NCBI GenBank assembly: GCA_024277705.1
Contig: JAJRUQ010000121.1
Coordinates: forward strand, 1-40,515
From: Gammaproteobacteria bacterium
Lineage (GTDB): Bacteria > Pseudomonadota > Gammaproteobacteria > SZUA-229
Direction of reading: 5' to 3'
Length of the DNA stretch: 40,515 bases
This document shows positions 1 through 9,321 of this stretch, one piece after another. Each line of letters begins with the position of its first letter. The stretch's first letter is position 1. The position numbers and the translations under genes were made by a program. The notes under the pieces are model-generated. The model saw only the letters and a list, made by a program, of their open reading frames with translations. It did no database searches and was not told where the DNA came from.

Positions 1-339
1 AAGGCGAAAACGTTCACGCCGCTCAGGAGCCTGATCACTTAAAAGAATTGAAAGCAAGCTGTCGACAAGCAGGTCTTTGGTCCATTCTGTTTCCATAAAG
101 CCAAGTTGAGGTTCTTCTTTTTTTAGTGGAATACCTTCGTTTGCCCAGAAATTTTTTAATGTCGGCCATACTGAATCAGCGTCCTTATCAAACTGTAACC
201 AGTATAAACCGCCTTGTGACTGTAGTGATACGCCGTCTGTTTCGGGTAATACTTTTTTTATGGTACTGCCCGAGCCGGCGGCAAATGACACTGAACTAAA
301 AGATAGTATGACAATAAGAACAATACGTAATGGATACAT
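1..339 (-). CDS. BamC/NlpB-like outer-membrane assembly protein, 5' part only
   Basis: The first 113 codons are present and the frame runs off the left edge, so the C-terminus is unseen. The ATG at 339 has an AGGG Shine-Dalgarno element six bases upstream. Residues 1-21 form a signal peptide (hydrophobic core, then SVSFA). The rest resembles the first helix-grip domain of BamC (NlpB/DapX family): residues VWPTLKNFWANEGIPL, then GFMETEW, then an RRERFRL stretch, a pattern I recognise from beta- and gammaproteobacterial BamC homologues. BamC is a lipoprotein of the BAM complex that inserts outer-membrane beta-barrels. Oddly, the signal region has no cysteine, so there is no lipobox and the protein may be soluble in the periplasm. 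The family call rests on a short segment and is moderate. Confidence 0.6.
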   Translation of the reverse strand, partial: MYPLRIVLIVILSFSSVSFAAGSGSTIKKVLPETDGVSLQSQGGLYWLQFDKDADSVWPTLKNFWANEGIPLKKEEPQLGFMETEWTKDLLVDSLLSILLSDQAPERRERFRL

Positions 340-669
340 AATAAACCCTGATTTAACCGCTGGCTTTGTAGAAAGCACATGATTTTACCTAATTCGCCGG
401 TAGATAACCCTGTTATTTTTTAATTAATCACAGGCTACTGAGGATTTAAATTTTTTAGCAGAAGTGATCTGCCGGGTTTTGCGAAACAATGCACTTAGTG
501 TTATGGCAACAGGGCAGCAGTGATTTGCGGCATGAATTGCAAGCGCTTGCTGAGTCACAGCGAAGTGATTTTTAATGGTTATAAAGCAGGCGATGGTTTC
601 TCAATCCATAGTCGTTGAGTGAGGTTTGCCGGTGAGGAAAGCTGCTGTGTATTCTGTCCTGGTACCTGT
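340..669. other. Intergenic stretch without a supported gene
   Basis: This 330-bp stretch separates the BamC-like start from the EAL stop. It is AT-rich near 410-460 and probably holds the promoter of the BamC-like gene. A perfect 12-bp palindrome, GCAAGCGCTTGC, lies at 539-550 and could be an operator or a DNA-uptake or restriction-type site, but nothing supports a role. No tRNA, strong terminator or coding signal was found. The only open frame is 28 codons (489-575, +). Confidence 0.5.
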
Positions 670-1461
670 TTATTGAATGCCATTGCTCAATAATTGCGTC
701 ATGTCTTTGGCGTTCAGCGGGTGGCTGAAAAAATACCCCTGTATTAGCTGGCAATTTTGCTGTTGCAGGAAACTAAGTTGTTGCGGGGTCTCAACGCCTT
801 CTGCGACAATATTTAATTTCAGGCTGTGTGCCATGGCGATAACGGCAGAAGTAATGGCTGCATCATCCGGGTTTCTGATAATATCACTGATAAATGAGCG
901 GTCTATTTTCAGGGTGTCCACTCTAAAACGTTGCAAATAACTTAAAGATGAATAACCGGTACCAAAATCATCAATGGCTATTCGGAAACCATAAAGATCC
1001 AGTTTGTTAATGTTTTCCAGTGTTTTTTTCTGTTTATCCATTAAGATACTTTCTGTTATTTCCAGCTCTATTTGGCTGGCCGTTATGCCATGTTTTTCTG
1101 TCAGTTCAACCATTCGACTGTAAAATTTCTGGTTATGAAATTGATGGCCTGAGACATTGATCGACATACTGAGATCAGTGTAACCGGCCTGTACCCAGAC
1201 TTTTAACTGTTGACAGGCGGTTTCCATTATCCAGTCACCAACTTCAATAATTAAACCGGTTTCTTCAAGCAGAGGAATGAAATCGGAAGGTGGAATCAGA
1301 CCTAGTTCCGGGTGCTGCCAGCGAATGAGTGCTTCAACACCGGTTATGTTCTGTTCTTGTGCAGTCACCTGAGGCTGGTAATAAAGCACAAACTCATTAT
1401 TTTTTAGTGCCATGCGCAGGTTGTTTTCCAGTGTCAGTCGCTGTACTGCGCGTGCACTCAT
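670..1461 (-). CDS. EAL-domain c-di-GMP phosphodiesterase (detached C-terminal half)
   Basis: 263 aa, essentially a bare EAL domain that hydrolyses c-di-GMP to pGpG. Visible catalytic and metal-ligand motifs are EALIRW (EAL at residues 43-45), DDFGTGYSSL, LKIDRSFI and AEGVET, so it looks active. The N-terminus (MSARAVQRLTLENNLR) is the linker normally found between GGDEF and EAL within one polypeptide. Its ATG overlaps the stop of the upstream GGDEF gene (ATGA), and no good Shine-Dalgarno site is visible. Adding one T to the minus-strand TTT run (1473-1475 on +) would fuse the two frames into the canonical junction YQFYSKDMSARAV. This is therefore most likely the C-terminal half of a frameshifted GGDEF-EAL protein, although translation by coupling is possible. 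Confidence 0.9.
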   Translation of the reverse strand: MSARAVQRLTLENNLRMALKNNEFVLYYQPQVTAQEQNITGVEALIRWQHPELGLIPPSDFIPLLEETGLIIEVGDWIMETACQQLKVWVQAGYTDLSMSINVSGHQFHNQKFYSRMVELTEKHGITASQIELEITESILMDKQKKTLENINKLDLYGFRIAIDDFGTGYSSLSYLQRFRVDTLKIDRSFISDIIRNPDDAAITSAVIAMAHSLKLNIVAEGVETPQQLSFLQQQNCQLIQGYFFSHPLNAKDMTQLLSNGIQ

Positions 1462-4445
1462 GTCTTTTGAATAAACTGGTAATTATTTTTACCCAGATCC
1501 TTGGCGCGATACATGGCAATATCCGCATTTTGCAATAAAGCATCAGCATTCTTGCCATCATCAGGAAAAATACTGATGCCGATACTGGCGGTTGTATACA
1601 GACTGTGGTCATCAATAAGGATGGGTTTTTCCAGGCAGCCCAGAATTTTTTGTGCAATATGAGTAATATCATTTTCGGAATTTACATTATCCACCAGCAC
1701 AGCAAACTCATCACCACCGAGGCGGGCGATGCTGTCATCTTCACGAATCGTGTTTTTCAGGCGATGGGCTATTTCCATCAGCAGCTTGTCACCGATAATA
1801 TGTCCTAAGGTATCATTAATATTTTTAAAGCGATCAAGGTCAAAAAATAGCACAGCGGTACGTTCGCGGTTACGTTTGGCGTGTGTTAATGAACGCCGGA
1901 TTCTGTCCATGAACAGGATCCGGTTAGGCAGGCTGGTTAAGGCATCATGGTGAGCAATGTATTGCAGCCGCTTTTCGTTTTCCATGCGCTGGCTAATGTC
2001 ACGGCCGGTGGAAATAAAGTGGGTGATTTTACCGTCTTTATTCTTTAGTGGAGTAATGGTTTCATCCTGGTAAAATAAACTGCCATCGCATTTTTTGTTG
2101 ATTAACACTTCGGTAAAAACATTACCGCTAAGGATGGTGTCCCACAGTTTTTTATAAAACGCCTGATCCTGGCGGCCGGATTTGAGGATATTGGGTTTTT
2201 TACCGATCAGTTCATCTTTACGATAACCGGTGGTTTTTTCAAACATCGGGTTTACATACTCGATGACACCTTTATTATCAGTGATCAGTACCATATCTGC
2301 GGTTTGTTCCAGTGCACTGGACATTTTTTTCATCTGCAGGTCATCAATATACTGCTGGGTGATATCACGTGAAACACCCTCTACACCAAGTATTTCTCCC
2401 TGTTCATTAAAATAATATTGTGCATTGGATGACAACCATACTGTGTGACCTTCTACATGGCGAAGGGCTGCGATGAAATTGTGCACACGACCATGGTTAT
2501 TACCCAGCTTCTGTAACAGGTCATTACGGTCTTCAGGATTGATATACAGGTCAGCCAGCGGTGTTCCCAGAATAGCATCGATTTCATAACCAAGAACGCC
2601 TGTGCCGGAAGGGGAGATCATGGTTAACAGGCCGTTACTGTCGGTACGGTAATAAATATCCTGCATGTTTTCCAGTATGGATGCCAGCTTTTTTTGTGAT
2701 GTTCTGATTTCATTTTTAGCAATGCCGTGTTCAATATGGGAGGCAATCTGCTGGGCAAACAGGCTGAGGATGGATTTTGTCCAGTGTCCCATGTGCATGG
2801 GTTTGGTGTCCATGACGGCGATCAGGCCGATTTTTTTTCCTGAAGGTGTGATCAGCGGCGCTCCATAATAACTTTCTATACCCATCTCACTGAGCACAGT
2901 ATCCCTGGGGTAAAGTTGAGCGGCATTTTCCGGCACCATTTCCATCTGATTATTTAAAACATCGGAACAGGGGGTATGCAGTAATGAATATTCGAAATTT
3001 TCACCAAAGTCTTCACCGGTCCATAGCGCCTGCAATGTGATTTTATCGGTGCAGCCTTCAGTAAACAGGCCTAGAAATGAAAACCGGGCGTTATATGCCT
3101 GTGCCAGATTAAATACCATGCTTTTATAAAAAGCCAGCATGTCATCAATCACTGAAAATTCAACCAGGGCATTTAATGCATTTTCAACATATTTACGTTC
3201 TGATATATCCTGTATGGTGCCGACAATTTTATGTTGCCGGGTTTCTTCATCAATATATATTTTTGCTTCGCTATGTATAATACTTTCGTTACCATCGGGC
3301 TTGATGATTCGGTGGTCAATATTATAAAGACCACCATGCTCGAGCTGTTCACGAGCATCTTTTACAATGGCGGTATCGTCAGGATGGATAAAGTTGATGA
3401 AGGAATCAAAGCCGGGATCGGTTTGCTGCGGACTGGTACCAAGTATTCGATAAATTTCTTCTGACCAGAATGCTTCTTCGGTTTCAAGGTTGCATTCAAA
3501 AAAACCAAGATGTGCAATATTTTGTGCTTCGCTCAGTTTTCGGTGGATGTTTTCATTTTCCAGTTCATGGTTCTTTCTGTCAGTTATGTCGGTTACTACG
3601 CCAATATAGCCGGTAGTTTCATCAGTGATATTTTTTTCGGCTGTTGCCCTGCACATAATCCAGACAATTTTGTTTTGTGGGCTTAAAAAACGGCATTCCA
3701 TTTCAAAGTCATGGTTGTTGTTTAGTGACTCATTCCATTTGTCAAAAACCAGTTGGCGGTCTTCAGGGTGAATAGCTTTTGACCAGCCGTCACCACTGGC
3801 TTCTTCTGAGCTCATGCCGGAAAGCTGGCACCACAACTCATTAACATAAATGCACTGACTGTTAATATCGGTACGGAAGATACCTGCCGGTGAAATATTG
3901 GTCAGACTGTAAAGCTGGTTCTGGCTGTTCTCCAGTGCCTGTTCTGTCAGCGTCTGCTTTTCCTGTGAACATTTGCGTTCCAGTTCCATGGCGATACGCT
4001 GGCCGAATATACGCAGTAACGCCACACTTTGTTCATTGAGCTCATGGTGTTTTTCATCCAGCAGGCAGGTGGTTGAGATGACATTATCCGCACTGTCTGT
4101 TGCGGGTACACCATAATAGAAAAAGGCTTTTTGCTGCTTGAGGAAATCAACCTGTGGAAAAATATCAGAGACCTGATCAAAAAACTGCCCCTGTTTACCT
4201 TCCTTAACCAGTGCACATGGTGTAAACGCCAGTGGTACATGGCCAAGATTGGTTTTTAGCTCGCCATCAACATGCGCGCACAGAAAATACAGTTCCTGAT
4301 TTTTTATTTCGGTAAGAACAACCACGCGGACATTAAAAAACTCGGCGATCATGCCGGCTATTTCCCGGATGATTTCATCGGGTTCACCTGACAGTAGCAG
4401 GCTTAACTCATGGAGTTTTTTAAGTTGTTTTTTAGTTCCTGCCAT
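1458..4445 (-). CDS. Multi-sensor GAF/PAS diguanylate cyclase (GGDEF half of a split GGDEF-EAL protein)
   Basis: 995 aa. From sequence pattern the order is: GAF-like (about 1-165), PAS (170-295, ending in the PAC-like VVTDITDRK), PAS (300-420, ending TIQDISERK), GAF (425-575), PAS (580-700, ending GVSRDITQQ), PAS (705-825, ending STGRDISQR) and GGDEF (830-990). The active-site signature RLGGDEF is intact at 908-914, and an inhibitory I-site RxxD (R901-D904) sits five residues before GGDEF. It should therefore make c-di-GMP with product inhibition. No transmembrane segments are visible, so sensing is probably cytosolic; PAS ligands are unknown. The protein ends with QFIQKT exactly where a fused EAL would continue, and the stop overlaps the EAL ATG. 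See the frameshift entry at 1473-1475. Confidence 0.92.
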   Translation of the reverse strand: MAGTKKQLKKLHELSLLLSGEPDEIIREIAGMIAEFFNVRVVVLTEIKNQELYFLCAHVDGELKTNLGHVPLAFTPCALVKEGKQGQFFDQVSDIFPQVDFLKQQKAFFYYGVPATDSADNVISTTCLLDEKHHELNEQSVALLRIFGQRIAMELERKCSQEKQTLTEQALENSQNQLYSLTNISPAGIFRTDINSQCIYVNELWCQLSGMSSEEASGDGWSKAIHPEDRQLVFDKWNESLNNNHDFEMECRFLSPQNKIVWIMCRATAEKNITDETTGYIGVVTDITDRKNHELENENIHRKLSEAQNIAHLGFFECNLETEEAFWSEEIYRILGTSPQQTDPGFDSFINFIHPDDTAIVKDAREQLEHGGLYNIDHRIIKPDGNESIIHSEAKIYIDEETRQHKIVGTIQDISERKYVENALNALVEFSVIDDMLAFYKSMVFNLAQAYNARFSFLGLFTEGCTDKITLQALWTGEDFGENFEYSLLHTPCSDVLNNQMEMVPENAAQLYPRDTVLSEMGIESYYGAPLITPSGKKIGLIAVMDTKPMHMGHWTKSILSLFAQQIASHIEHGIAKNEIRTSQKKLASILENMQDIYYRTDSNGLLTMISPSGTGVLGYEIDAILGTPLADLYINPEDRNDLLQKLGNNHGRVHNFIAALRHVEGHTVWLSSNAQYYFNEQGEILGVEGVSRDITQQYIDDLQMKKMSSALEQTADMVLITDNKGVIEYVNPMFEKTTGYRKDELIGKKPNILKSGRQDQAFYKKLWDTILSGNVFTEVLINKKCDGSLFYQDETITPLKNKDGKITHFISTGRDISQRMENEKRLQYIAHHDALTSLPNRILFMDRIRRSLTHAKRNRERTAVLFFDLDRFKNINDTLGHIIGDKLLMEIAHRLKNTIREDDSIARLGGDEFAVLVDNVNSENDITHIAQKILGCLEKPILIDDHSLYTTASIGISIFPDDGKNADALLQNADIAMYRAKDLGKNNYQFIQKT
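1473..1475 (-). other. Putative one-base deletion splitting GGDEF and EAL frames
   Basis: On the minus strand the frame reads Tyr-Gln-Phe (TAC CAG TTT) and then ATT CAA AAG ACA TGA, a stop. With one extra T in the TTT run it reads Phe-Tyr-Ser-Lys-Asp-Met and flows straight into the EAL domain. That sequence matches the consensus GGDEF-EAL linker. The defect is in a short homopolymer, so a sequencing or assembly error, a real recent mutation or phase variation are all possible. No classical X XXY YYZ slippery heptamer is present. Confidence 0.75.
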
Positions 4446-4653
4446 AGATCATCACTTTTCAGGAATGGCTTCCCTGCTGGATAATTTTATGTTGTTATAA
4501 ACAGATAGAAATACGAGTATAGACAAGAGTGCTGTAATAGCTACAAATGCGTAAACATACAGGTTTGCGGAAAGTTTCCTGTATTCAGATAAATTTGATA
4601 AAACACAGGCTTAAGGTAGCGCTGATAAATGATTATAAATTCTGCCGGTATTA

Positions 4654-6081
4654 TCAAAGGTGTTTTAAAAGACTGTATTTTAGTTGTTGAATATCATGTC
4701 GTTGTGCCTGCCGGCGGCCGGTAGCAGAAAAACAGTAATAATTGAGCTGTTGACTAACTGTTTTTCTTTGATGATCTGTTTTTGCCCATTCAGACAAGTT
4801 GAGGTATTGACCATTGTGCAGAATTATCCTGCGCAATTGGGTAATATCCGTGGCGTGCTGAATCCGGCGTTGTTGTTTCTGTTGATGATGCCATTGCCGT
4901 ATCCGTGGTTGTAGATGCCGGCCTGTAATAATACCGGCAATTAAAAGCAACGTTGCCATTAACCACCAGGCCCATGCAGGCATCTTCCATTGTCGCGGTA
5001 AGTCGTGTGATATTTCAGACAGGCGGCCGCTTGTGGTGTCGAAAAATCGCAGTGTCAGTTTTAAAGGCGGGCCGAAAGGCAGTAACCAGTCCGGCAGCGG
5101 GGCGGTGTAAATACTGTGGTCACCAGGATCGTTATAAGCTGACTGCTGTGTGTTGCTGATAACAATGGCGGATGATTTTTTGCCATTGATGACAGCCAGC
5201 TGTGTATCCAGACCCGCTATGCCGTAAGGGATAATAGCGGCGGTTCTGATATCAAGCTGCCACTGTTGTTCGCCATCTTCGGGGGCAGACACCGGGCGGC
5301 TGCTGATCTTTAATTTGCCGACGGGCAGTGTTGGTGGCAGATAGTTAGGCAGCGCTTTCACCTGAAATTTTTGTACCGGCAGATAAAACTGGCGACGGTT
5401 GCTGCCTGCTATCTGATAGTTAACCGGTGGTAAATCCAGTGTTTGTAAACCTGATTCCAGCGGATAAAGAATCCAGCCGGTATCAAAGCGGTAACCACCC
5501 CCGGCTAAAATATGACGTTCGGTGGTTAATACCCGTGACAGAAATTTCGGATGCTGCGGCGCCTGCAGTTTGATATGTGCAGCATAATCCGGGGTTTGTA
5601 TCTGTATGCGTATAATGACGGCTTCACGTTGCCACGGGGTATCAGTGGATATGTGCCGGTTCAGTTTGATGGCAGCATTGTTTACCACCGGCGCAGTGAT
5701 ATTGATACTGACTGCCTGACTGTAGGCCTTACCAAGTTTTAATGGCGGCATCTGGAAGCGTCCTGTTTTTCGCGGCTGAAGCCGTAGCTGTAAAATCTGC
5801 AGCGGATTTCCATGGTCGTCCTCATCGCTATATTCATTTTCAAAGCTTATTGCGGCAAGTATCTGCCATGTTTGCAGGTCGATATCTTCCAGTTTTTTGC
5901 TGCCACGATAGCGAAGCGTGACACGCAAATATTGCCCCCACTGTTTTTCAGTCGCGGGAATTAAAACCGTGAGTTCACTGCCCGGTTTTTTGCTTTGCGA
6001 ATGAAGCGGAGTACTTATTACTAAGGCCAGTAGTAACACCAGTAATACGTCTGGCATTAAAATAATATTACGTATTACCAT
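4654..6081 (-). CDS. BatD-like membrane-anchored protein of the MoxR/Bat cluster
   Basis: 475 aa and last gene of the Bat operon. It has an N-terminal signal or anchor (about 8-28), a long beta-rich periplasmic region, one transmembrane helix near residues 369-388 (AWWLMATLLLIAGIITG) and a cytoplasmic tail. This is the layout of BatD (oxygen-tolerance) proteins found next to MoxR ATPases and VWA proteins. The biochemical role of BatD is not established; it is thought to work with BatA/BatB in an envelope complex. Its start overlaps the end of the BatB/C gene by 7 bp, which indicates translational coupling. Sequence conservation in BatD is low, so the call leans on topology and context. Confidence 0.75.
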   Translation of the reverse strand: MVIRNIILMPDVLLVLLLALVISTPLHSQSKKPGSELTVLIPATEKQWGQYLRVTLRYRGSKKLEDIDLQTWQILAAISFENEYSDEDDHGNPLQILQLRLQPRKTGRFQMPPLKLGKAYSQAVSINITAPVVNNAAIKLNRHISTDTPWQREAVIIRIQIQTPDYAAHIKLQAPQHPKFLSRVLTTERHILAGGGYRFDTGWILYPLESGLQTLDLPPVNYQIAGSNRRQFYLPVQKFQVKALPNYLPPTLPVGKLKISSRPVSAPEDGEQQWQLDIRTAAIIPYGIAGLDTQLAVINGKKSSAIVISNTQQSAYNDPGDHSIYTAPLPDWLLPFGPPLKLTLRFFDTTSGRLSEISHDLPRQWKMPAWAWWLMATLLLIAGIITGRHLQPRIRQWHHQQKQQRRIQHATDITQLRRIILHNGQYLNLSEWAKTDHQRKTVSQQLNYYCFSATGRRQAQRHDIQQLKYSLLKHL

Positions 6082-7886
6082 GGCGCTACCCCGGGCAATA
6101 TTTTTGGGCTCTCCGGATGGGCCGGCATGCCTTCTTCCAGTTCAAACAGGCGTTGCCAGTATTCAACCTTGTGTGCCGCCATCGGGTTCTTGTTACTGAA
6201 GCGGCTCCAGTCATGTTGGCGCTGTTGGTGTTGAATCTGAGTGTTTGACAGTTGTGCAAAATTCTGGCTGCGCTGCATATAGTAGGCCAGCTGTTCTGCG
6301 CCTAGTTCTGGAAAACGGGATTTTTCCGGTATTGTATTTTCAGTTTTATCAGTGAGTATTATAGTCATTGCCGAGACACGTTCATTATCAAGCTCGCCTT
6401 GCTTGCTATCAGCCGAGTGTTGTGCTGAATGTTGACTGTCTGCCTGCTGTTGTCGGCGACGTTCTATATTGCGTTGTACTTCTTCACTGAAGTCCAGATT
6501 GTTCTGGTAGCTGGCCTGTTGCGGCTGATAACGCAAAGCATCTTTAAACAGGGTGATGGCTGATTTGAAGTCGCCCTGGCTGAAAAAACTATTGCCAAGA
6601 TTAAAGGCAGCGCGGCCGCGTTGCCGCTCCGTTTCTGCCTGCCATGCGGCACGGCTAAAGGCGGTAATGGCACAGTCCAGTTGTTTGTCCTGAAAACAGC
6701 TGGCACCTTCACCCATGCGTGCATGGTAGCCGTTTACACGGGCGTAATATTGCGCGGCGGTGGCATAGTCCCGTTTCTGCCAGTGGCTGTATGCCTGATG
6801 TAATATTTCTGCCTCATCAACCTGAGCCCGGGCATGTACAGGCTGCGGCGGGATGAGCCAGACAAGTATGAAGATGGTCATGCTTGCGGATAACTGCCGT
6901 GGTATTGATAAGTGATTAAACATGATCAGTAACAGCGCAGGAATCAGCAACCATGGAAACAGTTCATGCCACATTGCTTCATTATAATGCTGCGCAGACA
7001 GGCGAGCGGCGGTGTTCTGCCATACCTTTATCAGCCGGTTGTGTACGGAGGGATTGAGTCGGGTGTAGAAGGTCCCGGGGGTTTCCGCCAGTTTCTGTAG
7101 TTCCGTTTCTTTAACACGGGTTACTACCGTTGTCCCTTCATATTGCAACCAGTGTCCGGCACTGTCAGCCAGTGCCACGGGAGAGGGGCTGCCAACGCCT
7201 AACAGATGCAGCGTGATATTCTCTTTTTGTAACTGCCTGCTTATCTGCGCCAGCTGCTGAAATTTTTCCGCGGCTACGTCACCATCCGTGAGCATGATAA
7301 TAGCGCGTGATCCGGTCTCTTTCGTCAGTAGTGATTTTGCCTGTAACAAGGATTGCACAATGGCACTGCCATAGCTGGGCAACTGAATCTTGTTAAGCAG
7401 AGAAGCGGTTTCCTGTAAGAATGCTTTGTCAGCAGTGACCGGTAATACAATATGTGAGGCACCGGCAAAGATAACCAGACCCAGTTTCAGTTTGTCTTTT
7501 TCACCGGCCCAGCGGGTGACTACATCATGTGCCTGTTGCAGTCGACTGGGGAAAATGTCACTGGCGAGCATGGAACGTGAGTGGTCAATGACGATAACCG
7601 CTGCCCCCTGTGGCGGTTGTAAATCCTGCGCTGCAGAAAGCAGTAAACGTGGCCCGGCAGCGGCCATGGCAAGCAGCAGCCAGATTAAAAATTGTGAGGC
7701 TGTCAGCCAGCGTTTACGTTTCTGTATATCGGCTGCAATAATCCAGGGCAGCAGAGCGGTATCGGCATATCGATGCAAACTGTAGCGCTGTTGCAGTAGC
7801 CGCCAGAGCATCAGTACCAGCGGCAACAGGGCAAGCAGTAGCCACAGTGGCTCACGCCAGTACAGCTGTTGTAAAAACAGGGTCAT
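6075..7886 (-). CDS. BatB/BatC-type VWA-TPR membrane protein
   Basis: 603 aa. Transmembrane helices lie at about 12-30 and 62-80, followed by a von Willebrand A domain with a MIDAS (D101-H-S103-R-S105) and a later TDGD motif. A further helix follows (about 310-330), then a TPR region (AAFNLGNSFFSQGDFKSAI and neighbours), then a Gln/Ser-rich low-complexity segment. This is the arrangement of BatB joined to BatC. VWA domains bind protein partners through a divalent metal, here probably on the periplasmic or cytoplasmic face of the inner membrane with the MoxR ATPase as remodeller. Start and stop overlap both neighbours (4 and 7 bp). The function of Bat complexes is debated (stress or aerotolerance in some species, assembly of specific enzymes in others). 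Confidence 0.88.
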   Translation of the reverse strand: MTLFLQQLYWREPLWLLLALLPLVLMLWRLLQQRYSLHRYADTALLPWIIAADIQKRKRWLTASQFLIWLLLAMAAAGPRLLLSAAQDLQPPQGAAVIVIDHSRSMLASDIFPSRLQQAHDVVTRWAGEKDKLKLGLVIFAGASHIVLPVTADKAFLQETASLLNKIQLPSYGSAIVQSLLQAKSLLTKETGSRAIIMLTDGDVAAEKFQQLAQISRQLQKENITLHLLGVGSPSPVALADSAGHWLQYEGTTVVTRVKETELQKLAETPGTFYTRLNPSVHNRLIKVWQNTAARLSAQHYNEAMWHELFPWLLIPALLLIMFNHLSIPRQLSASMTIFILVWLIPPQPVHARAQVDEAEILHQAYSHWQKRDYATAAQYYARVNGYHARMGEGASCFQDKQLDCAITAFSRAAWQAETERQRGRAAFNLGNSFFSQGDFKSAITLFKDALRYQPQQASYQNNLDFSEEVQRNIERRRQQQADSQHSAQHSADSKQGELDNERVSAMTIILTDKTENTIPEKSRFPELGAEQLAYYMQRSQNFAQLSNTQIQHQQRQHDWSRFSNKNPMAAHKVEYWQRLFELEEGMPAHPESPKILPGVAPW

Positions 7887-8914
7887 GGATTTGCCTGACT
7901 GTGGCCGGATTTTTTAACCCTGACATTCGGCAGTAAAGTTATTACCATTAACAGTAGCAGGGCAGTAAGTAACGGCCAGTGATATAAAGGCTGTTGCCGG
8001 CGTGGCTTGAATTTATCACCGGCTATTATTTGATGGCGTTGCTCTATGTTGCGCAAGGCGGCATCCATGCTTGCCACATCGATGGCATGAAAGCTTTCAC
8101 CACCGGTCATTGTTGCCATCTGTTGCAGTAGTTTTAAATCCACCGGTTGGTAGATAAGTTCACCTGTTTTACTGGCCTGCCTGTCGCTTGAGCCAATGGC
8201 GATGGTATGCAATATGACGCCCGCATTGCTGGCACGTTCGGCACCGGCAATGGGTGATAGGTTTCCACTTGGAGCATCGGCACTGCTGATTAAAACCATC
8301 ACTGTTTTATTATTTATGTTATCGGATTGAATATAGTCTGCTGCAATAGCTACCGCGTCACCCAGCGCCGCCTGTCGCCCGGCGATGGTTGGCTTAAGCT
8401 GATGAATCATGTGTCTGACCAGCGTCCTGTCTTCACTGGGCGGCAGTAAAATAAGTGGCTGTTCACCGAGTACCACGATACCGATTCGTTTACCGCTGAA
8501 GCGCCGTGAGAACCGGTCGAGCAATGCCTGTGTCATGCTCATGCGATCGACCCGCTGTCCATCGAGACGGTAATCTTTCATTACCATGCTGATCGAGGTA
8601 TCGATGATCAGTAGTATATCGGCCGATGTCGCAGGCATTTTCACCTTTGCTCCAAGACGAACCGGTTGCGCTAGGGCCAGTAACATCAGGCAACTGCATA
8701 AGCCGGCTAAAAAATAAGTAGCAGTGTTTTTATATGAATACTGCTTCCGGTATGCCAGTGCCTGCGGGTGTCTTACTGATGTTGCTGCCATCATCTGACT
8801 TTGCCGCTTCAGCCACCCCTGTTTTTGTAACCATGGGCTCAACAGTATAAAAATCAGTAGTGCTGGTATCAGCCATAACCAGCCGGGTTGCAACAGTAAA
8901 TAATCCTTCATCAT
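7883..8914 (-). CDS. BatA-type VWA-domain membrane protein
   Basis: 343 aa. N-terminal transmembrane helices (about 12-28 and 64-82), a VWA domain with a complete MIDAS (D105-T-S107-I-S109), and a C-terminal helix (WPLLTALLLLMVITLL) followed by a short basic tail. This is the usual BatA topology of N-terminal helices, VWA and C-terminal anchor. It overlaps DUF4381 upstream and BatB/C downstream by 4 bp each, so the three are translationally coupled and probably assemble together. It is expected to be a metal-dependent adaptor rather than an enzyme. Confidence 0.88.
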   Translation of the reverse strand: MMKDYLLLQPGWLWLIPALLIFILLSPWLQKQGWLKRQSQMMAATSVRHPQALAYRKQYSYKNTATYFLAGLCSCLMLLALAQPVRLGAKVKMPATSADILLIIDTSISMVMKDYRLDGQRVDRMSMTQALLDRFSRRFSGKRIGIVVLGEQPLILLPPSEDRTLVRHMIHQLKPTIAGRQAALGDAVAIAADYIQSDNINNKTVMVLISSADAPSGNLSPIAGAERASNAGVILHTIAIGSSDRQASKTGELIYQPVDLKLLQQMATMTGGESFHAIDVASMDAALRNIEQRHQIIAGDKFKPRRQQPLYHWPLLTALLLLMVITLLPNVRVKKSGHSQANP

Positions 8915-9321
8915 TTTACTGATAAGCAGTGTTCTGCTTCAGTCAGTAACTGCAACATCGCATCATCATCCAGACCATGACGGCTGTAACAGGCTATTTG
9001 CAATGTGTTGGAAAAAGTCTGCTTGTTTTGCGCTGGGCTAAAGGTGGAAGTACTGAGGTACTGATGCGGAGCGTTTTTCTGTAGCAGATTCGCCAGTTGA
9101 AATGCGCACTGGCGGTTATTGATGTTTTGCTGCTGATATTGCCGGCGTAGCCACTTTAATCGTAGTTTTTGTACCTGCTTTGCCGAGTGTAAATGGCCAT
9201 AAGCGGTTGCCGCCACGATCGCGGTCAGCAGTAAAAAATATAGCCAGAAATTATCAGCCGGTGCAGCCGGTGCCATGGGTGGCAATATATCCGCTATCTG
9301 TACCAGTTCGCTGTTGTTCAT
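8911..9321 (-). CDS. DUF4381-family membrane protein of the MoxR cluster
   Basis: 136 aa with one transmembrane helix (about 26-42, FWLYFLLLTAIVAATAY) and a basic, helical, probably cytoplasmic C-terminal part. The N-terminal ADILPPMAPAAPADN stretch before the helix is typical of DUF4381 proteins, which recur between DUF58 and BatA genes in proteobacterial MoxR operons. No catalytic motif is visible. It overlaps DUF58 and BatA by 4 bp on each side. The role is unknown; by position it is a small subunit of the same envelope complex. Confidence 0.8.
   Translation of the reverse strand: MNNSELVQIADILPPMAPAAPADNFWLYFLLLTAIVAATAYGHLHSAKQVQKLRLKWLRRQYQQQNINNRQCAFQLANLLQKNAPHQYLSTSTFSPAQNKQTFSNTLQIACYSRHGLDDDAMLQLLTEAEHCLSVK

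Noticed and set aside
489-575. 28-codon plus-strand ORF (MHLVLWQQGS...)
   Set aside because: Too short, no Shine-Dalgarno, no family resemblance; may be a gene remnant but cannot be supported.
1458-1478. Programmed -1 ribosomal frameshift joining GGDEF and EAL
   Set aside because: The direction would fit, but the sequence has no X XXY YYZ slippery site (the codons are TTT ATT CAA AAG) and no clear downstream pseudoknot; a one-base deletion explains the junction better.
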